Below, one piece after another: positions 9,862-18,675 of a DNA stretch of 64,000 nucleotides. The DNA is from a bacterium (GTDB lineage: Bacteria; Armatimonadota; Fimbriimonadia; Fimbriimonadales; Fimbriimonadaceae), in assembly GCA_013823945.1 (NCBI GenBank), contig PNMZ01000006.1, positions 1-64,000 on the forward strand, written 5' to 3'. The position numbers and the translations under genes were made by a program. The stretch's first letter is position 1. The number at the start of each line of letters is the position of its first letter. The notes beneath the pieces are model-generated. The model searched no databases. It saw only the letters and a list, made by a program, of their open reading frames with translations, and had not been told where the DNA came from.

Positions 9862-10369
9862 TGTCTTTCCTACCCAAGCCGCGATCAAGGTGACTTGGGA
9901 GGAACGTGAATGGGCGAACCGTTATGCCGTGTACCGGATTGAGCGAGGGAAGCGCGTCTTGCTGACGAGCACCTCGAAGATGACATTCACATATGACCGA
10001 CGAGCTCGAGAGGCGATGCCTATGTATGAGGTCGTAGCCGAAAGGATCGGGGATATCGAATTCGAGGACATGGCATTCGCACTCGTCCAGGACGAAGAAA
10101 GAGACGCACAAGATATCGCCATTCGGATGCAGTCCAAAAAAGGGGATTGGAGAGGGCACGAATCGATTGGGTGCGACCTACACCAGTTCGTCGGACAACC
10201 AAACACAGCTCTCACCGCGGCAGAGATTGTCGATGCGGTCACAGATGGTGTGACTGCAGAAGGGCGATTCGATGAGATCGAGGTGCGTGTCGTGCCGACA
10301 GCAATTGATAGAGTGAGTGTCTATGCCTTCAATGGCGAAGCGTATGCGAAGGAGGACGTGGCATTATGA
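9818..10369 (+). CDS. Baseplate wedge protein, gp46/gp25-like with fibronectin-like N-terminus
   Basis: The 183-residue protein starts inside the 3' end of the previous gene, behind AAAGGAGCTGGAGAAGACGA. Residues 15-75 look like a fibronectin type III domain (IKVTW ... NRYAVYRIERGKRVLL ... MYEVVAE). Residues 105-175 resemble the gp46-like family of Mu-type baseplates: GDWRGHESIGCDLHQF, a helix with TAAEIVDAVTDGV, then an EVRVVPTAIDRVSVYAF strand pair. Such proteins attach the wedge to the hub. It precedes a baseplate-J-like gene with an ATGA overlap, the usual gp46-gp47 order in contractile tails. Confidence 0.55.
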   Translation: MRDARLYKREIVPYDVFPTQAAIKVTWEEREWANRYAVYRIERGKRVLLTSTSKMTFTYDRRAREAMPMYEVVAERIGDIEFEDMAFALVQDEERDAQDIAIRMQSKKGDWRGHESIGCDLHQFVGQPNTALTAAEIVDAVTDGVTAEGRFDEIEVRVVPTAIDRVSVYAFNGEAYAKEDVAL

Positions 10370-11199
10370 TTCAAGTGAAGAATCAAAAAGAAATCATGGA
10401 GACGATGATCGAAAGGCTCGCACAATTGAATCTGGCGACAGATCCAGGGAGCATTGCGCGCGGTTTATCTGAAGGGCTGGCGAAGCCCGCAGAAGACTTA
10501 TATGAAATGATGAACATCGTGCTGCGCGATGCAAAGATGTCGACCGCAATAGATGACGAACTAGGGAAGTTTGGGGCGATGTTGCGCATGCCTCGAGCGA
10601 CGGTCGTCACGAAGGATGAGGATGGGACACCGATCGAGCGCTTGCAGAATGACGACGAGTATCGTGTTGCCTTGCTAGGGGCATTTGATGCGTTGGCTAC
10701 ATCGAATGAAATCGCAGTAAGGCTTGAGGCCTTGCTCGTCCCAGGCATCAAGGACGTCAAATACGAAAGGTATACGCTAGGCGCAGGAAGTTTCACGGCT
10801 GTGCCTGTGACGCTACCAGGATTCTCCTACGAGGAGGTCGTGCCTGCACTAGAGGTAGCATATGAAAAACAGGCAGCGCAAGGTGTTCGCTTCAAGATTC
10901 GGACGCCGCGACGAAAATACCTCAACATGCGCCTACTCATCTTAGGTGATGCGCAAGCCAATGCAGGAAGCCAGGCGAAAAAGGCGGTCCGACAATATAT
11001 CGAAGAGCTCGACCCGGGTGAGTCGTTCATCTGGATTGAGGCGCTGACACGCATGAAGATGGCGGCATCGACGATAGTCGACATAGAACTGAACTGGATG
11101 GACGTCGACAATAACCCACGGCCAATCGGGAATGTCGAAGTGGATGAGATGGAAGAACTCATGCCGGGCGAGATTGAAATCATTATGAGCGGAGGTTAA
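10366..11199 (+). CDS. Baseplate J-like wedge protein (gp47/gpJ family)
   Basis: The protein has 277 residues, shorter than most baseplate J proteins (300-400). Early residues contain DDELGKFGAMLRMPRA, matching the family's E-L-D-x-x-G...R signature. The middle has the typical Y-R-x-A-L-L helix followed by VPGIKDVKYERYTLGAGSFT, like the P-G-V-x-x-V...G-P-G-S of J proteins, and residues 170-250 contain RRKYLNMRLLI then the helix AKKAVRQYIEEL and GESFIWIEAL. Wedge proteins of this type form the ring around the hub. Start and upstream stop overlap (ATGA). Confidence 0.7.
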   Translation: MIQVKNQKEIMETMIERLAQLNLATDPGSIARGLSEGLAKPAEDLYEMMNIVLRDAKMSTAIDDELGKFGAMLRMPRATVVTKDEDGTPIERLQNDDEYRVALLGAFDALATSNEIAVRLEALLVPGIKDVKYERYTLGAGSFTAVPVTLPGFSYEEVVPALEVAYEKQAAQGVRFKIRTPRRKYLNMRLLILGDAQANAGSQAKKAVRQYIEELDPGESFIWIEALTRMKMAASTIVDIELNWMDVDNNPRPIGNVEVDEMEELMPGEIEIIMSGG

Positions 11200-11203
11200 T
11201 CAT

Positions 11204-11701
11204 ATGGGAACGAAGATACAAGACTATGATCTCGAGCCGGCGCTTCGTGCTTTGACAGCAGACCTGCGCGACACGAGGACGCACTTCAATAAGAATATCA
11301 AGGACCTGTTGACGGCAATGAGCACAACACAACAAGGGAATGTTACGGACATCTCTGATTTGAAGACCGCCACGGGAGATATGGATACGGCACTGAAAGA
11401 GCTCGAGGGCAAAATGATCACTTTGCAAGGGCTAGTCGGTTATTCATCTGTAGGTGAGGAAGATGATGAAGTGTTCACTTATGACCCTGTAACAGAGGAT
11501 ATAGTCAAGCATGAGGTCATGAATGCGGGCAACCTGAAATTCAAGGTCGAATATTATTATACGAACGGGAATATCAGCAGCGCTGTGAAAACTTATGAGG
11601 ATAGCGGTAATATCGTAGAGGTGACGACCACGTTCACGTATAGCCAATCAGGAAACGTGAGCGCAATGAGTCATCGTCGTACTGTGACCCCTATAGTATG
11701 A
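11204..11701 (+). CDS. Small coiled-coil tail fibre-like protein
   Basis: The 165-residue protein starts behind GGAGGTTAATCAT. Residues 1-80 are helical with heptad-like Leu/Ile spacing (DLEPALRALTADL ... DLLTAM ... ALKELEGKMITLQGL), probably a trimeric coiled coil. Residues 85-165 are strand-rich with Tyr/Thr/Asn-heavy repeats (FKVEYYYTNGNISS, TTTFTYSQSGNVSA), as in fibre tips. It opens the fibre cassette right after the wedge genes. No family recognised; host-contact or baseplate decoration is inferred. Confidence 0.45.
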   Translation: MGTKIQDYDLEPALRALTADLRDTRTHFNKNIKDLLTAMSTTQQGNVTDISDLKTATGDMDTALKELEGKMITLQGLVGYSSVGEEDDEVFTYDPVTEDIVKHEVMNAGNLKFKVEYYYTNGNISSAVKTYEDSGNIVEVTTTFTYSQSGNVSAMSHRRTVTPIV

Positions 11702-11711
11702 GGTGAATGAT

Positions 11712-12287
11712 ATGAGAGGTGTCAAAAGAATTAGATTTGTGGGCCTAGCCTTAGATCCAACTGATAGGTGGATCTCTCTAGGAGGGATCCGCCTTTACAA
11801 CAAAGGGGTTGTACTCCAGCCAGGGGCGCTTATCTCAGAAGTAGGAAGCGTGGCGGAGACACAAAACATGATTGCTCGTGCGTCGAACAAATACAAGACC
11901 CATTACTTGGTGCAACATGCGATAATGACCAATCGATCGCAGACTGGGATTTATCCGAATAACGGGTATTGGTTGGCCGCAGACAATACGATTAGTGCAT
12001 TCTATGAGATTGAGCTCAAGATAGCCTCGGATGTTGATGTATTGGAATGGGTTCAAAGACCAGACTCACAATACGGGCAGCGGGGAACTGCAAACCCGAT
12101 GAATATAGAATTTTACAAGGGTGATGGATCCTTGATCGAGAAGGTCACAATGAATGGAAATCGTGCCCCAGACTCGATAACAAGGTTGCTGTTGCCCTCT
12201 AAAGTTCAAAAATGGTTGGTTGAGACCGAGGAGACCATCAAATATTGGACCGGTGCAGAATGGTCTCCGGTTCAAGAGACGGGGTGA
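11712..12287 (+). CDS. Fibre protein with jelly-roll-like fold, unknown
   Basis: The 191-residue reading uses ATG 11712, six bases after GAGGTG; a GTG at 11703 lies in frame but too close to that ribosome site. Residues 5-30 (IRFVGLALDP ... WISLGGIRLYN) and 90-140 (YEIELKIASDVDVLEW ... IEFYKGDGSLIEKV) resemble F5/8-type or galactose-binding-like beta sandwiches, in which surface-binding proteins often pack. The end contains an IKYWTGAEWSP segment. It is probably a receptor-binding or decoration protein; direct family evidence is weak. Confidence 0.4.
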   Translation: MRGVKRIRFVGLALDPTDRWISLGGIRLYNKGVVLQPGALISEVGSVAETQNMIARASNKYKTHYLVQHAIMTNRSQTGIYPNNGYWLAADNTISAFYEIELKIASDVDVLEWVQRPDSQYGQRGTANPMNIEFYKGDGSLIEKVTMNGNRAPDSITRLLLPSKVQKWLVETEETIKYWTGAEWSPVQETG

Positions 12288-12294
12288 TTAGATA

Positions 12295-12978
12295 ATGGAT
12301 GTCCTGGCAGGTGGTATTGCAGATAAGGCAAAGATGCAGGCGATGGAAAACGAAAAAAGAATGGGAGATAAGGCAGAGGGACGTTTCAAAGATGTAGCTC
12401 AGAGGCTCGCCTACTTGGAAGGGCAAGCGTCAGGACTTCTCGTTGAAATCATTCGACAATCGGATATGTCACTGAGCACGAATCAAGGGTTGATGGTGCA
12501 AGGTGGAAAAATCACTTTGAATCAAACGGCGACCGGGTATGTTCGTAACGGTGAAGCAGAGACAGAAATATTGGATCTAGGAGACGGTGTACAGGATGTG
12601 TTAAACATCATTGTGGCAGAAGAAAAGAAGAGTGGTGAAAGCATCTCAGTCGAGGCGAGCTACTCAGCGGATGGAATCACGTTTACTACCTTCATGCCAT
12701 TGCCATTGAATGCGATGCCAAAAGTACGTTTCTGGAAATTCAAGGTGATGCTTGGGGTCGCAGCTGCGGCTGACCAATTGACTACAAGAACAATGGATCA
12801 GCTTCCAGGTCTAATCGAACCAGGTAAGAGCGTCTTCGATGGAGGCCTCCTAAAAAGTGAAAACAAAGAAGACCTGCCATTGACGGGGGATGTTTTCCAA
12901 GAAGGCATGTTATACAGTGTGACATTCGATAAGCCTACGTTAGGCCAGATTGGAAAAGTATCGTTCAAGGAGGGGTAA
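12295..12978 (+). CDS. Modular fibre protein with MD(I/V)-type N-terminal anchor
   Basis: The 227-residue protein starts behind GGGGTGATTAGATA. Its first residues, MDVLAGGIADKAK, match the openings of the genes at 15045 and 18676 and are followed by a short helix (residues 15-50), so this is probably a shared attachment peptide. The remainder is beta-rich (EILDLGDGVQDVLNIIV, SVEASYSADGITFTTF, YSVTFDKPTLGQIGKVSF). No enzymatic motif. I infer a short tail fibre or collar unit attached through the common N-terminus. Confidence 0.45.
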   Translation: MDVLAGGIADKAKMQAMENEKRMGDKAEGRFKDVAQRLAYLEGQASGLLVEIIRQSDMSLSTNQGLMVQGGKITLNQTATGYVRNGEAETEILDLGDGVQDVLNIIVAEEKKSGESISVEASYSADGITFTTFMPLPLNAMPKVRFWKFKVMLGVAAAADQLTTRTMDQLPGLIEPGKSVFDGGLLKSENKEDLPLTGDVFQEGMLYSVTFDKPTLGQIGKVSFKEG

Positions 12979-12981
12979 GAT

Positions 12982-13803
12982 ATGGCACTGCCTACGAAAG
13001 AACAGTTCGATCAGTTTGGAATGGACTCCCTGGATGCAATCCCGCAAAGTGCATGGGACGAGCTGCAAGGTCCAATTACCATTCATATGTATTCTGAAGA
13101 GATGAAGACAAATCCTAGATTGGAAGTGGCGAAAGCTAACATGTCTTATGTCCTAAAGCAACAATCGGATTTTATTGCGACAGGCGAAATCAGAAAAATG
13201 GATATAGGGGTGACCGGACCAGGAGGAATCTTGCTCTCCTTCGACGGAGGTATTTCCTTTGTCGCATATACAACTGCTTGGGAGACAGTTGATCTGTCTG
13301 ATCTTGAGGCGCTGAGGAGAAAGGCTATGACTTCTGCCGTCTTGAGCATGGTGCCAGAAGCTGCCTTCTTAGGAAAAAGGCAGATACGCCTAGCATTCTT
13401 TATAGACCTTGCTTCTTATACAGATGTCGTACAGATAGCAAACCTTAAAGTAACGACAATCCCAGATGCTTTGGACACACCCAAAGTGGGTGGAATCGGA
13501 TTAGAAGTAAAGGAGCTATCGATTGAAGGACGGTTAAAAGAACTTGAACGGATGAACGGAATACAATTGGCTAAGCTGAATTTCAAGGCGGGTTCTATCT
13601 TAGGCGCAGACCAATTATCGTTGCATGATATGCAAGTCGATCTATTCGATACAGATACTGCAGCATTTATAGCTATTGAATCCGGGCAAGGGAAGGAATC
13701 ATATCTCACGGATGGGGCTGGTGAAGTCATGGAGGGCGGCGTTCTCTTTACTATCCAGGTGCCAGAGATGAAAGAAAATATCACAAGAATACAAAACGTA
13801 TGA
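12982..13803 (+). CDS. Fibre-region protein, unknown
   Basis: The 273-residue protein starts behind AAGGAGGGGTAAGAT. The N-terminal 30 residues (FGMDSLDAIPQSAWDEL) are helical. The rest alternates strands and short helices, with GGILLSFDGGISFVAYTTAW resembling the strand-turn pattern of fibre domains and a helix at 165-195 (GRLKELERMNGIQLAKLNF). No family or catalytic residues are recognised. Context between two modular fibre genes, and matching base use, suggest a virion surface component. Confidence 0.4.
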   Translation: MALPTKEQFDQFGMDSLDAIPQSAWDELQGPITIHMYSEEMKTNPRLEVAKANMSYVLKQQSDFIATGEIRKMDIGVTGPGGILLSFDGGISFVAYTTAWETVDLSDLEALRRKAMTSAVLSMVPEAAFLGKRQIRLAFFIDLASYTDVVQIANLKVTTIPDALDTPKVGGIGLEVKELSIEGRLKELERMNGIQLAKLNFKAGSILGADQLSLHDMQVDLFDTDTAAFIAIESGQGKESYLTDGAGEVMEGGVLFTIQVPEMKENITRIQNV

Positions 13804-13816
13804 GGTGGGCGATGGA

Positions 13817-15028
13817 ATGAAACTAAAGGACGTTCCTATAGATAGTTGGGTGATGGATAAGCAGACAATCGTTAACGGGGCGGCAGTAAGGTGGAAGATA
13901 TTGAACCAGAATCACCCCGGATATCCAGCGAACACGACGACATTGATTGGGGTCATCAATACGGCAAATCCTTATGAAGTCATGCCTGCGCCATACAATA
14001 ACAATATGGAAAAAAGCACTTTTATTGATTTCGATACGTCAGTCCCTTCGCCTGAGGCGATGATTCGTTCAAAATTGAGCGAGGTATTCAACCAAATAGG
14101 AAAAGGGTTAAAAGAACGGATTATTGACACGACCTTGGATATAGCATACACGGAAAGATATGCATCAAATTCGCCGCGTTTCAGACAGGAAGTGCATAAA
14201 ATATTCCTGATCGGTGCGAAAGAAGTAAACCCTGGGTCGAGCACGAGCTTAATAGGGCCATTATCACAGAGTTATTTCCCTGCGATGAGCTTAAGCAAGC
14301 ATGATGGTATTGGTGCTTATTTGGGCGTTGATCCATTGATGGGGGTCATGAGTCGAGATATCAAGATCAGCTCATCCAACTATTACACGGCCTACCCGGG
14401 ATTTTTGAGAAGGCAGAGTGGGAGTTATATCACTTCGACACTTCAGATGTTGATGTTGGCTCCAATAATCAATGTCGACAATGAGACACCTGTCGCGGGG
14501 GTAGATGAGGGAGGCACTTATCTGTTAGACCTGTCCATCCAAAAATATCTGTTAAAGCGGAACGAGGGTCTATATAAAGTGGACGATCAAGGCGGTCTGC
14601 CCATCATGATATCGGAAACATTGCCTTCAAAAGACGTTTTCATGACCTATGGGATTAATAAGCTAAACAATGTACAGAAAAGCACGTGGGGGCAGTTTGG
14701 TTCAGGATTTGAAATCCTCTGCTTTAAAGAGGATGACCTTCCGCTCCAGCTCAAGGTAGAGTCTGAGACGTTGTATGATGAGGTCAACAAACGATACGCA
14801 GGTACCGGGAGAGCAATAGTCGAAGAAATTAATCTCCCTCAAGGGGTAAAACAAATTGTCGTGCAGGCATTGTATGAGAATGTGACCTTTAGCTTGATCA
14901 AAGATGGGGTAAACTCGGGAGCATGTATTCCAGGAGTTCCAGTGAATGTTGAGGGACCGGCGAAAATCGAAGTAGTTGCAGAGCTCACCTCAGGAGTGCT
15001 TGAAGCATTCGCTGTCTCATGGGTGTAG
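13817..15028 (+). CDS. Fibre protein with DUF6273-like domain
   Basis: The 403-residue product uses ATG 13817, eight bases after GAGGTGG; a GTG at 13805 overlaps the ribosome site. Residues 1-240 follow the layout I know from DUF6273-type domains of Firmicute phage tail proteins: an opening with a single-strand W-K-I-L pattern and a TLIGVIN strand, then a helix with LKERIIDTTLDIAYTE, then HKIFLIGAKEV, then an R-R-Q-S-G-S-Y motif. The C-terminus ends in a beta domain finishing AFAVSWV, echoed by the next fibre genes. The domain's function is unknown; ligand binding in the tail fibre is inferred. Confidence 0.5.
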   Translation: MKLKDVPIDSWVMDKQTIVNGAAVRWKILNQNHPGYPANTTTLIGVINTANPYEVMPAPYNNNMEKSTFIDFDTSVPSPEAMIRSKLSEVFNQIGKGLKERIIDTTLDIAYTERYASNSPRFRQEVHKIFLIGAKEVNPGSSTSLIGPLSQSYFPAMSLSKHDGIGAYLGVDPLMGVMSRDIKISSSNYYTAYPGFLRRQSGSYITSTLQMLMLAPIINVDNETPVAGVDEGGTYLLDLSIQKYLLKRNEGLYKVDDQGGLPIMISETLPSKDVFMTYGINKLNNVQKSTWGQFGSGFEILCFKEDDLPLQLKVESETLYDEVNKRYAGTGRAIVEEINLPQGVKQIVVQALYENVTFSLIKDGVNSGACIPGVPVNVEGPAKIEVVAELTSGVLEAFAVSWV

Positions 15029-15044
15029 GGAAAGGGGTGAAGGA

Positions 15045-16025
15045 ATGGACATCTTGACGATAGGAAAGGCGAAGAAGGTCAAGAAGCTCAACGAGAAGAT
15101 AGGGGCTAAATTAGGCTTGTCCCCTAACCTTGGCTCCAATAACGTCGCGGAGCGGGTAGGGAAAATTGAAGACAAAGATCCAAAGAGCTCATTGCTTATG
15201 CGTATAGGCGACGTGACAGGGCATACTGCAATCAACCTGAACAAGCATAATCTCAGGGTGCAGATGTTGCTTGATCTTGGAATGAGTAAGTTGAATGAAT
15301 CTATAGTCGATACATTGAAGACCACAAATCATATTGATGACTTTAATTCATCAGGCTATTTTCATGACGTAATCGAAGAAAATCTGAAGGTAGAATCTGG
15401 CTTGGATAAGGCGATAGTTAGGTTTAAGCCAGAGGTGACGAAAGAGGTTCCATACTTCTTTTTCATCTCGAAAGTAGGTCTTCGTGCAGCGATAAATAGG
15501 ATAATTTTGCAATTAGTATCAGGAGTGCACAATCAAACAGAGTTATATAATGGATCTTTGCAGCTTAGGCTTTCAAGTGGTGCGCTACCGATTGAGGGGA
15601 AATGGACAAGCGATTGGATTGACCTAGGCGAAAAAGTCCGTGTTTTAAAAGACGTCAGGTTGAATGGAACATTGCCAGACAACTCATCTGTAACGGTCCG
15701 TGCTAGGGTTCAAGGGAATGAATGGAAGGAATTGAAGAGATTCGAGGGGGGAGTTGTACAAGCGAGTCCTTCTTCAGTCAGTATTGAAGAAGGTAATGTT
15801 GTACAATTCGAGATGGTCTTACTGCCTCAAATGGAGGATAAGAGTGACGGGCTACAGCTATCATACGCTTCGGATATATCGACAATAGACAACGCATTGA
15901 TGTTGACATTGTCGGATGGGCAGCCAGCAATCGAGATGAAGAATTTTGAGCGAATGCTTGTCTATAATGAAAAAGAAGTATTCAAAGGAGTAAAGGGCGA
16001 ATTAACGCTAAATTGGGTTTATTGA
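15045..16025 (+). CDS. Modular fibre protein with MDI-type anchor
   Basis: The 326-residue protein uses ATG 15045, behind AAAGGGGTGAAGGA; an earlier in-frame start would lie inside the previous gene. It opens with MDILTIGKAKKVK, the anchor motif shared with the genes at 12295 and 18676. A helical neck (residues 50-110) leads to beta segments, including GKWTSDWIDLGEKVRV, which resembles domains beginning W-x-S-D-x-I-D-L-G in fibre and carbohydrate-binding proteins. It ends GELTLNWVY, like its neighbours. Probably a trimeric fibre part; sequence alone gives no ligand. Confidence 0.45.
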   Translation: MDILTIGKAKKVKKLNEKIGAKLGLSPNLGSNNVAERVGKIEDKDPKSSLLMRIGDVTGHTAINLNKHNLRVQMLLDLGMSKLNESIVDTLKTTNHIDDFNSSGYFHDVIEENLKVESGLDKAIVRFKPEVTKEVPYFFFISKVGLRAAINRIILQLVSGVHNQTELYNGSLQLRLSSGALPIEGKWTSDWIDLGEKVRVLKDVRLNGTLPDNSSVTVRARVQGNEWKELKRFEGGVVQASPSSVSIEEGNVVQFEMVLLPQMEDKSDGLQLSYASDISTIDNALMLTLSDGQPAIEMKNFERMLVYNEKEVFKGVKGELTLNWVY

Positions 16026-16041
16026 GGAGGATTGAATTCTA

Positions 16042-18660
16042 TTGGGAATGAACAAGCATAGTGCATGGATAGACCAAAAAGGGCGTTTGTTTATATCTGG
16101 CGACAACACAAGTGGCCAGGTTGGTCTTCCAGGAACAACAAGTAATTTTCTATCGAACTTTACATTGGATGAGGTGAGGGAAGTATCCTTGGGTCGAGCT
16201 CATACGGTTGTAAGAAGAACAGATGATACAGTTTGGGCAGTAGGTTCTGGGAGTCACACGCAGAACGGGAAAAACACAACCAGCTCATCTGTTTGGGCAC
16301 AGATAATGAATGAGTCGAAGCAAGTATATGCTGCTGGAGATCAATCATTCGCTTTGATGAAGAACGGAGATTTATATGGTTGGGGCCGTGACTTGGAGGG
16401 TCAACTGACACAAAAGCCAGGTACGAATAGTATGACGCCAATTCTTATTTTTAAAGGTGTGAAAAAAGTATCAGGCGGGGAATTGTTTACAGTGGTTATC
16501 AAGGAAGATGGAACCCTATGGGGGTGGGGTGCGAACAACGAAGGGCAGCTTGGACAAGGAGATACGACGTCAAAGACACAGGCAGTGCAAATCATGACGA
16601 CCGTAAAAGATGTATGGTGTGGAGTTGGTTTCGGTATGGCAATAAAGAACGACGGTAGTCTATGGGCGTGGGGGAAAAATAGTGGGGGGCAGCTTGGTGA
16701 CGGCACACTAGAAAATCGACTCACTCCTATAAAGATTATGGATGCTGTTCGCGCTGGATCTTCAGGAGTAGGTCACACGATGGTGATAAAGGAAGAAGGA
16801 TCATTGTGGGGGTGGGGAGATAATCTTAAAGGACAAGTCGGAGATGCCTCAAGTTATGGTTTAATTCAAAAAAGTCCAGTTCAAATAGGCACAAGCATGG
16901 AATGGAAGAAGGTTAGATGCTCAGCCGAAACCACATTTGTCATGGGAGCAAACAAGAGATTGTTTGCATTCGGAGACAATACAAAATACGTGTATGGAAA
17001 AGCAAGGCTCGATCAAAAAACAAACTACTTCGAGATGGAAATGATAGCTGAAGATTTGAAGGTGGTAGACGTCTTTGTAGGAAGAGGCAGCACCTTTGTG
17101 ATAAAAGAAAATGGGACGCTATGGGCAGCAGGCGAAGGCTCAAACAACAAGCTAGGGAACGGTGGGGCTATCGAGCAGCGTGTACACGGAATGATAGATA
17201 AAGGCGTGAAGACAATAGCGCTGGGAGATACACATGGATTAGCAATCAAAGAAGATAATTCTTTATGGGGATGGGGAAATGGAGCGAACTATAGAACATT
17301 TGGTGCGGCGCAAACAGCGTCACCAAGACCTGAAAAGATGCTTGAGTCCGTAAAATCGATTTCATGTGGCGGAGGACACTCACTTGTAATAAAAATGGAC
17401 GGGACATTATGGACAGCTGGATACAACACGAACGGAGAACTAGGTAGAGGATACACAGCAGGATCAACAATACCAGGTGAAATAATGCAAAACGTTAAAA
17501 AAGTGTCGGGTGGTGCATACCACTCAGTTGCATTAAAGGAAGATGGGACTGTATGGACATGGGGACAAGGGACGAACGGCAAGCTGGGTAATGGATTGAC
17601 GGCTGTGCAGACATCGCCAGGGCAAATCATGACCGGAGTAAAAGATATAGTGACTGGAGCGAACCATAGTCTTGCATTAAAAGATGATGGGACCCTTTGG
17701 GCATGGGGTTGGGGGAACTTGGGTCAATTAGGGATTGGGGATGCAGCACACAAATCAGTACCGACACAAGTGATGTCGAACTGTATTTCTTGTCACGCAA
17801 ACCATGACGCCTCAGCGGCAGTCACTGCAGACGGAACAATTTGGGTGTGGGGGTTCAACACATCAGGAAGACTCGGGATTGGAACGACTTCCCATCAATT
17901 GACGCCTGCGAAATTCACAAGAGAGATGTCCAAGTTTTCTTTTGGCGAGGTAGGTATCGGAATATCAAAAGATGGTGAGTTCTTGGGCTGGGGGGCACAA
18001 TCACAATATGTCTTCGGTGATGGCACCATAAATAATTATTTATTCCCGACGAATATCGAGCGGACTTTGTCATTGCTTCAGGATGACGCCGCGATTCGAT
18101 ATTTCCCAGTGGACAAGATGGCAAAGGTCACAGCGATATGTGAGACTCCACGGGTAATCGAGAAGTTAAGCGTGAATGCGACTGCAAGTGGACAGAGCTA
18201 TATTCGCTTGACTGTTGAAAGAGGAACTGAGGGAGAGAAAGTCTATACAGGAGGGCAATGGATGGATATCTTATCGTCGGAGGTGAAGGCGATGGCTATG
18301 ACGCTCACCTCATTTGCGGCCCTAGACAGAGTTGCGTTGTCTTACCTGGATGGTTCGAAATTCAAAATCAACATATATATCTGGACGATGGATCCGATGG
18401 TCAGCCCTCAGGTATTTGGTGTAGACGCCTTGTTCAAGGAAGCGACAGGGACGCCGGTCGTGCAGAGCTTGGGGCTTTCTCTAGAGATGATAGAAGCTAG
18501 TGACCCTGTTGCAAGAGTGTCGACGAATGGAACAGATTTCGAAGAAGTTGCTTTCGATGAGGTCAATGAGCTTATTAATTCATCTGGCAATGAAATCACA
18601 GTAGAGGTAGAGCTCAAAGAGGGTCAAACTTTGGATGGAGTCGGATACAGTTGGGCATAA
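16042..18660 (+). CDS. RCC1-repeat (double beta-propeller) fibre protein
   Basis: The 872-residue protein starts at TTG 16042 (11 bases after GAGGAGG) or ATG 16048. I count 14 repeats of about 45-50 residues between residues 1 and 675, each with the RCC1 core: a hydrophobic strand, K/N-x-D-G-x-L-W-x-W-G, then G-Q-L-G-x-G. Seven RCC1 repeats close one propeller, so 14 would give two. The last 200 residues form a beta domain ending DGVGYSWA, related in position to the ends of neighbouring fibre proteins. RCC1 propellers bind proteins or sugars; here the neighbourhood suggests a surface-exposed adhesin. Eukaryotic-type guanine exchange activity is not implied. Confidence 0.75.
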   Translation: MGMNKHSAWIDQKGRLFISGDNTSGQVGLPGTTSNFLSNFTLDEVREVSLGRAHTVVRRTDDTVWAVGSGSHTQNGKNTTSSSVWAQIMNESKQVYAAGDQSFALMKNGDLYGWGRDLEGQLTQKPGTNSMTPILIFKGVKKVSGGELFTVVIKEDGTLWGWGANNEGQLGQGDTTSKTQAVQIMTTVKDVWCGVGFGMAIKNDGSLWAWGKNSGGQLGDGTLENRLTPIKIMDAVRAGSSGVGHTMVIKEEGSLWGWGDNLKGQVGDASSYGLIQKSPVQIGTSMEWKKVRCSAETTFVMGANKRLFAFGDNTKYVYGKARLDQKTNYFEMEMIAEDLKVVDVFVGRGSTFVIKENGTLWAAGEGSNNKLGNGGAIEQRVHGMIDKGVKTIALGDTHGLAIKEDNSLWGWGNGANYRTFGAAQTASPRPEKMLESVKSISCGGGHSLVIKMDGTLWTAGYNTNGELGRGYTAGSTIPGEIMQNVKKVSGGAYHSVALKEDGTVWTWGQGTNGKLGNGLTAVQTSPGQIMTGVKDIVTGANHSLALKDDGTLWAWGWGNLGQLGIGDAAHKSVPTQVMSNCISCHANHDASAAVTADGTIWVWGFNTSGRLGIGTTSHQLTPAKFTREMSKFSFGEVGIGISKDGEFLGWGAQSQYVFGDGTINNYLFPTNIERTLSLLQDDAAIRYFPVDKMAKVTAICETPRVIEKLSVNATASGQSYIRLTVERGTEGEKVYTGGQWMDILSSEVKAMAMTLTSFAALDRVALSYLDGSKFKINIYIWTMDPMVSPQVFGVDALFKEATGTPVVQSLGLSLEMIEASDPVARVSTNGTDFEEVAFDEVNELINSSGNEITVEVELKEGQTLDGVGYSWA

Positions 18661-18675
18661 GGAGGAGAGGATCGG

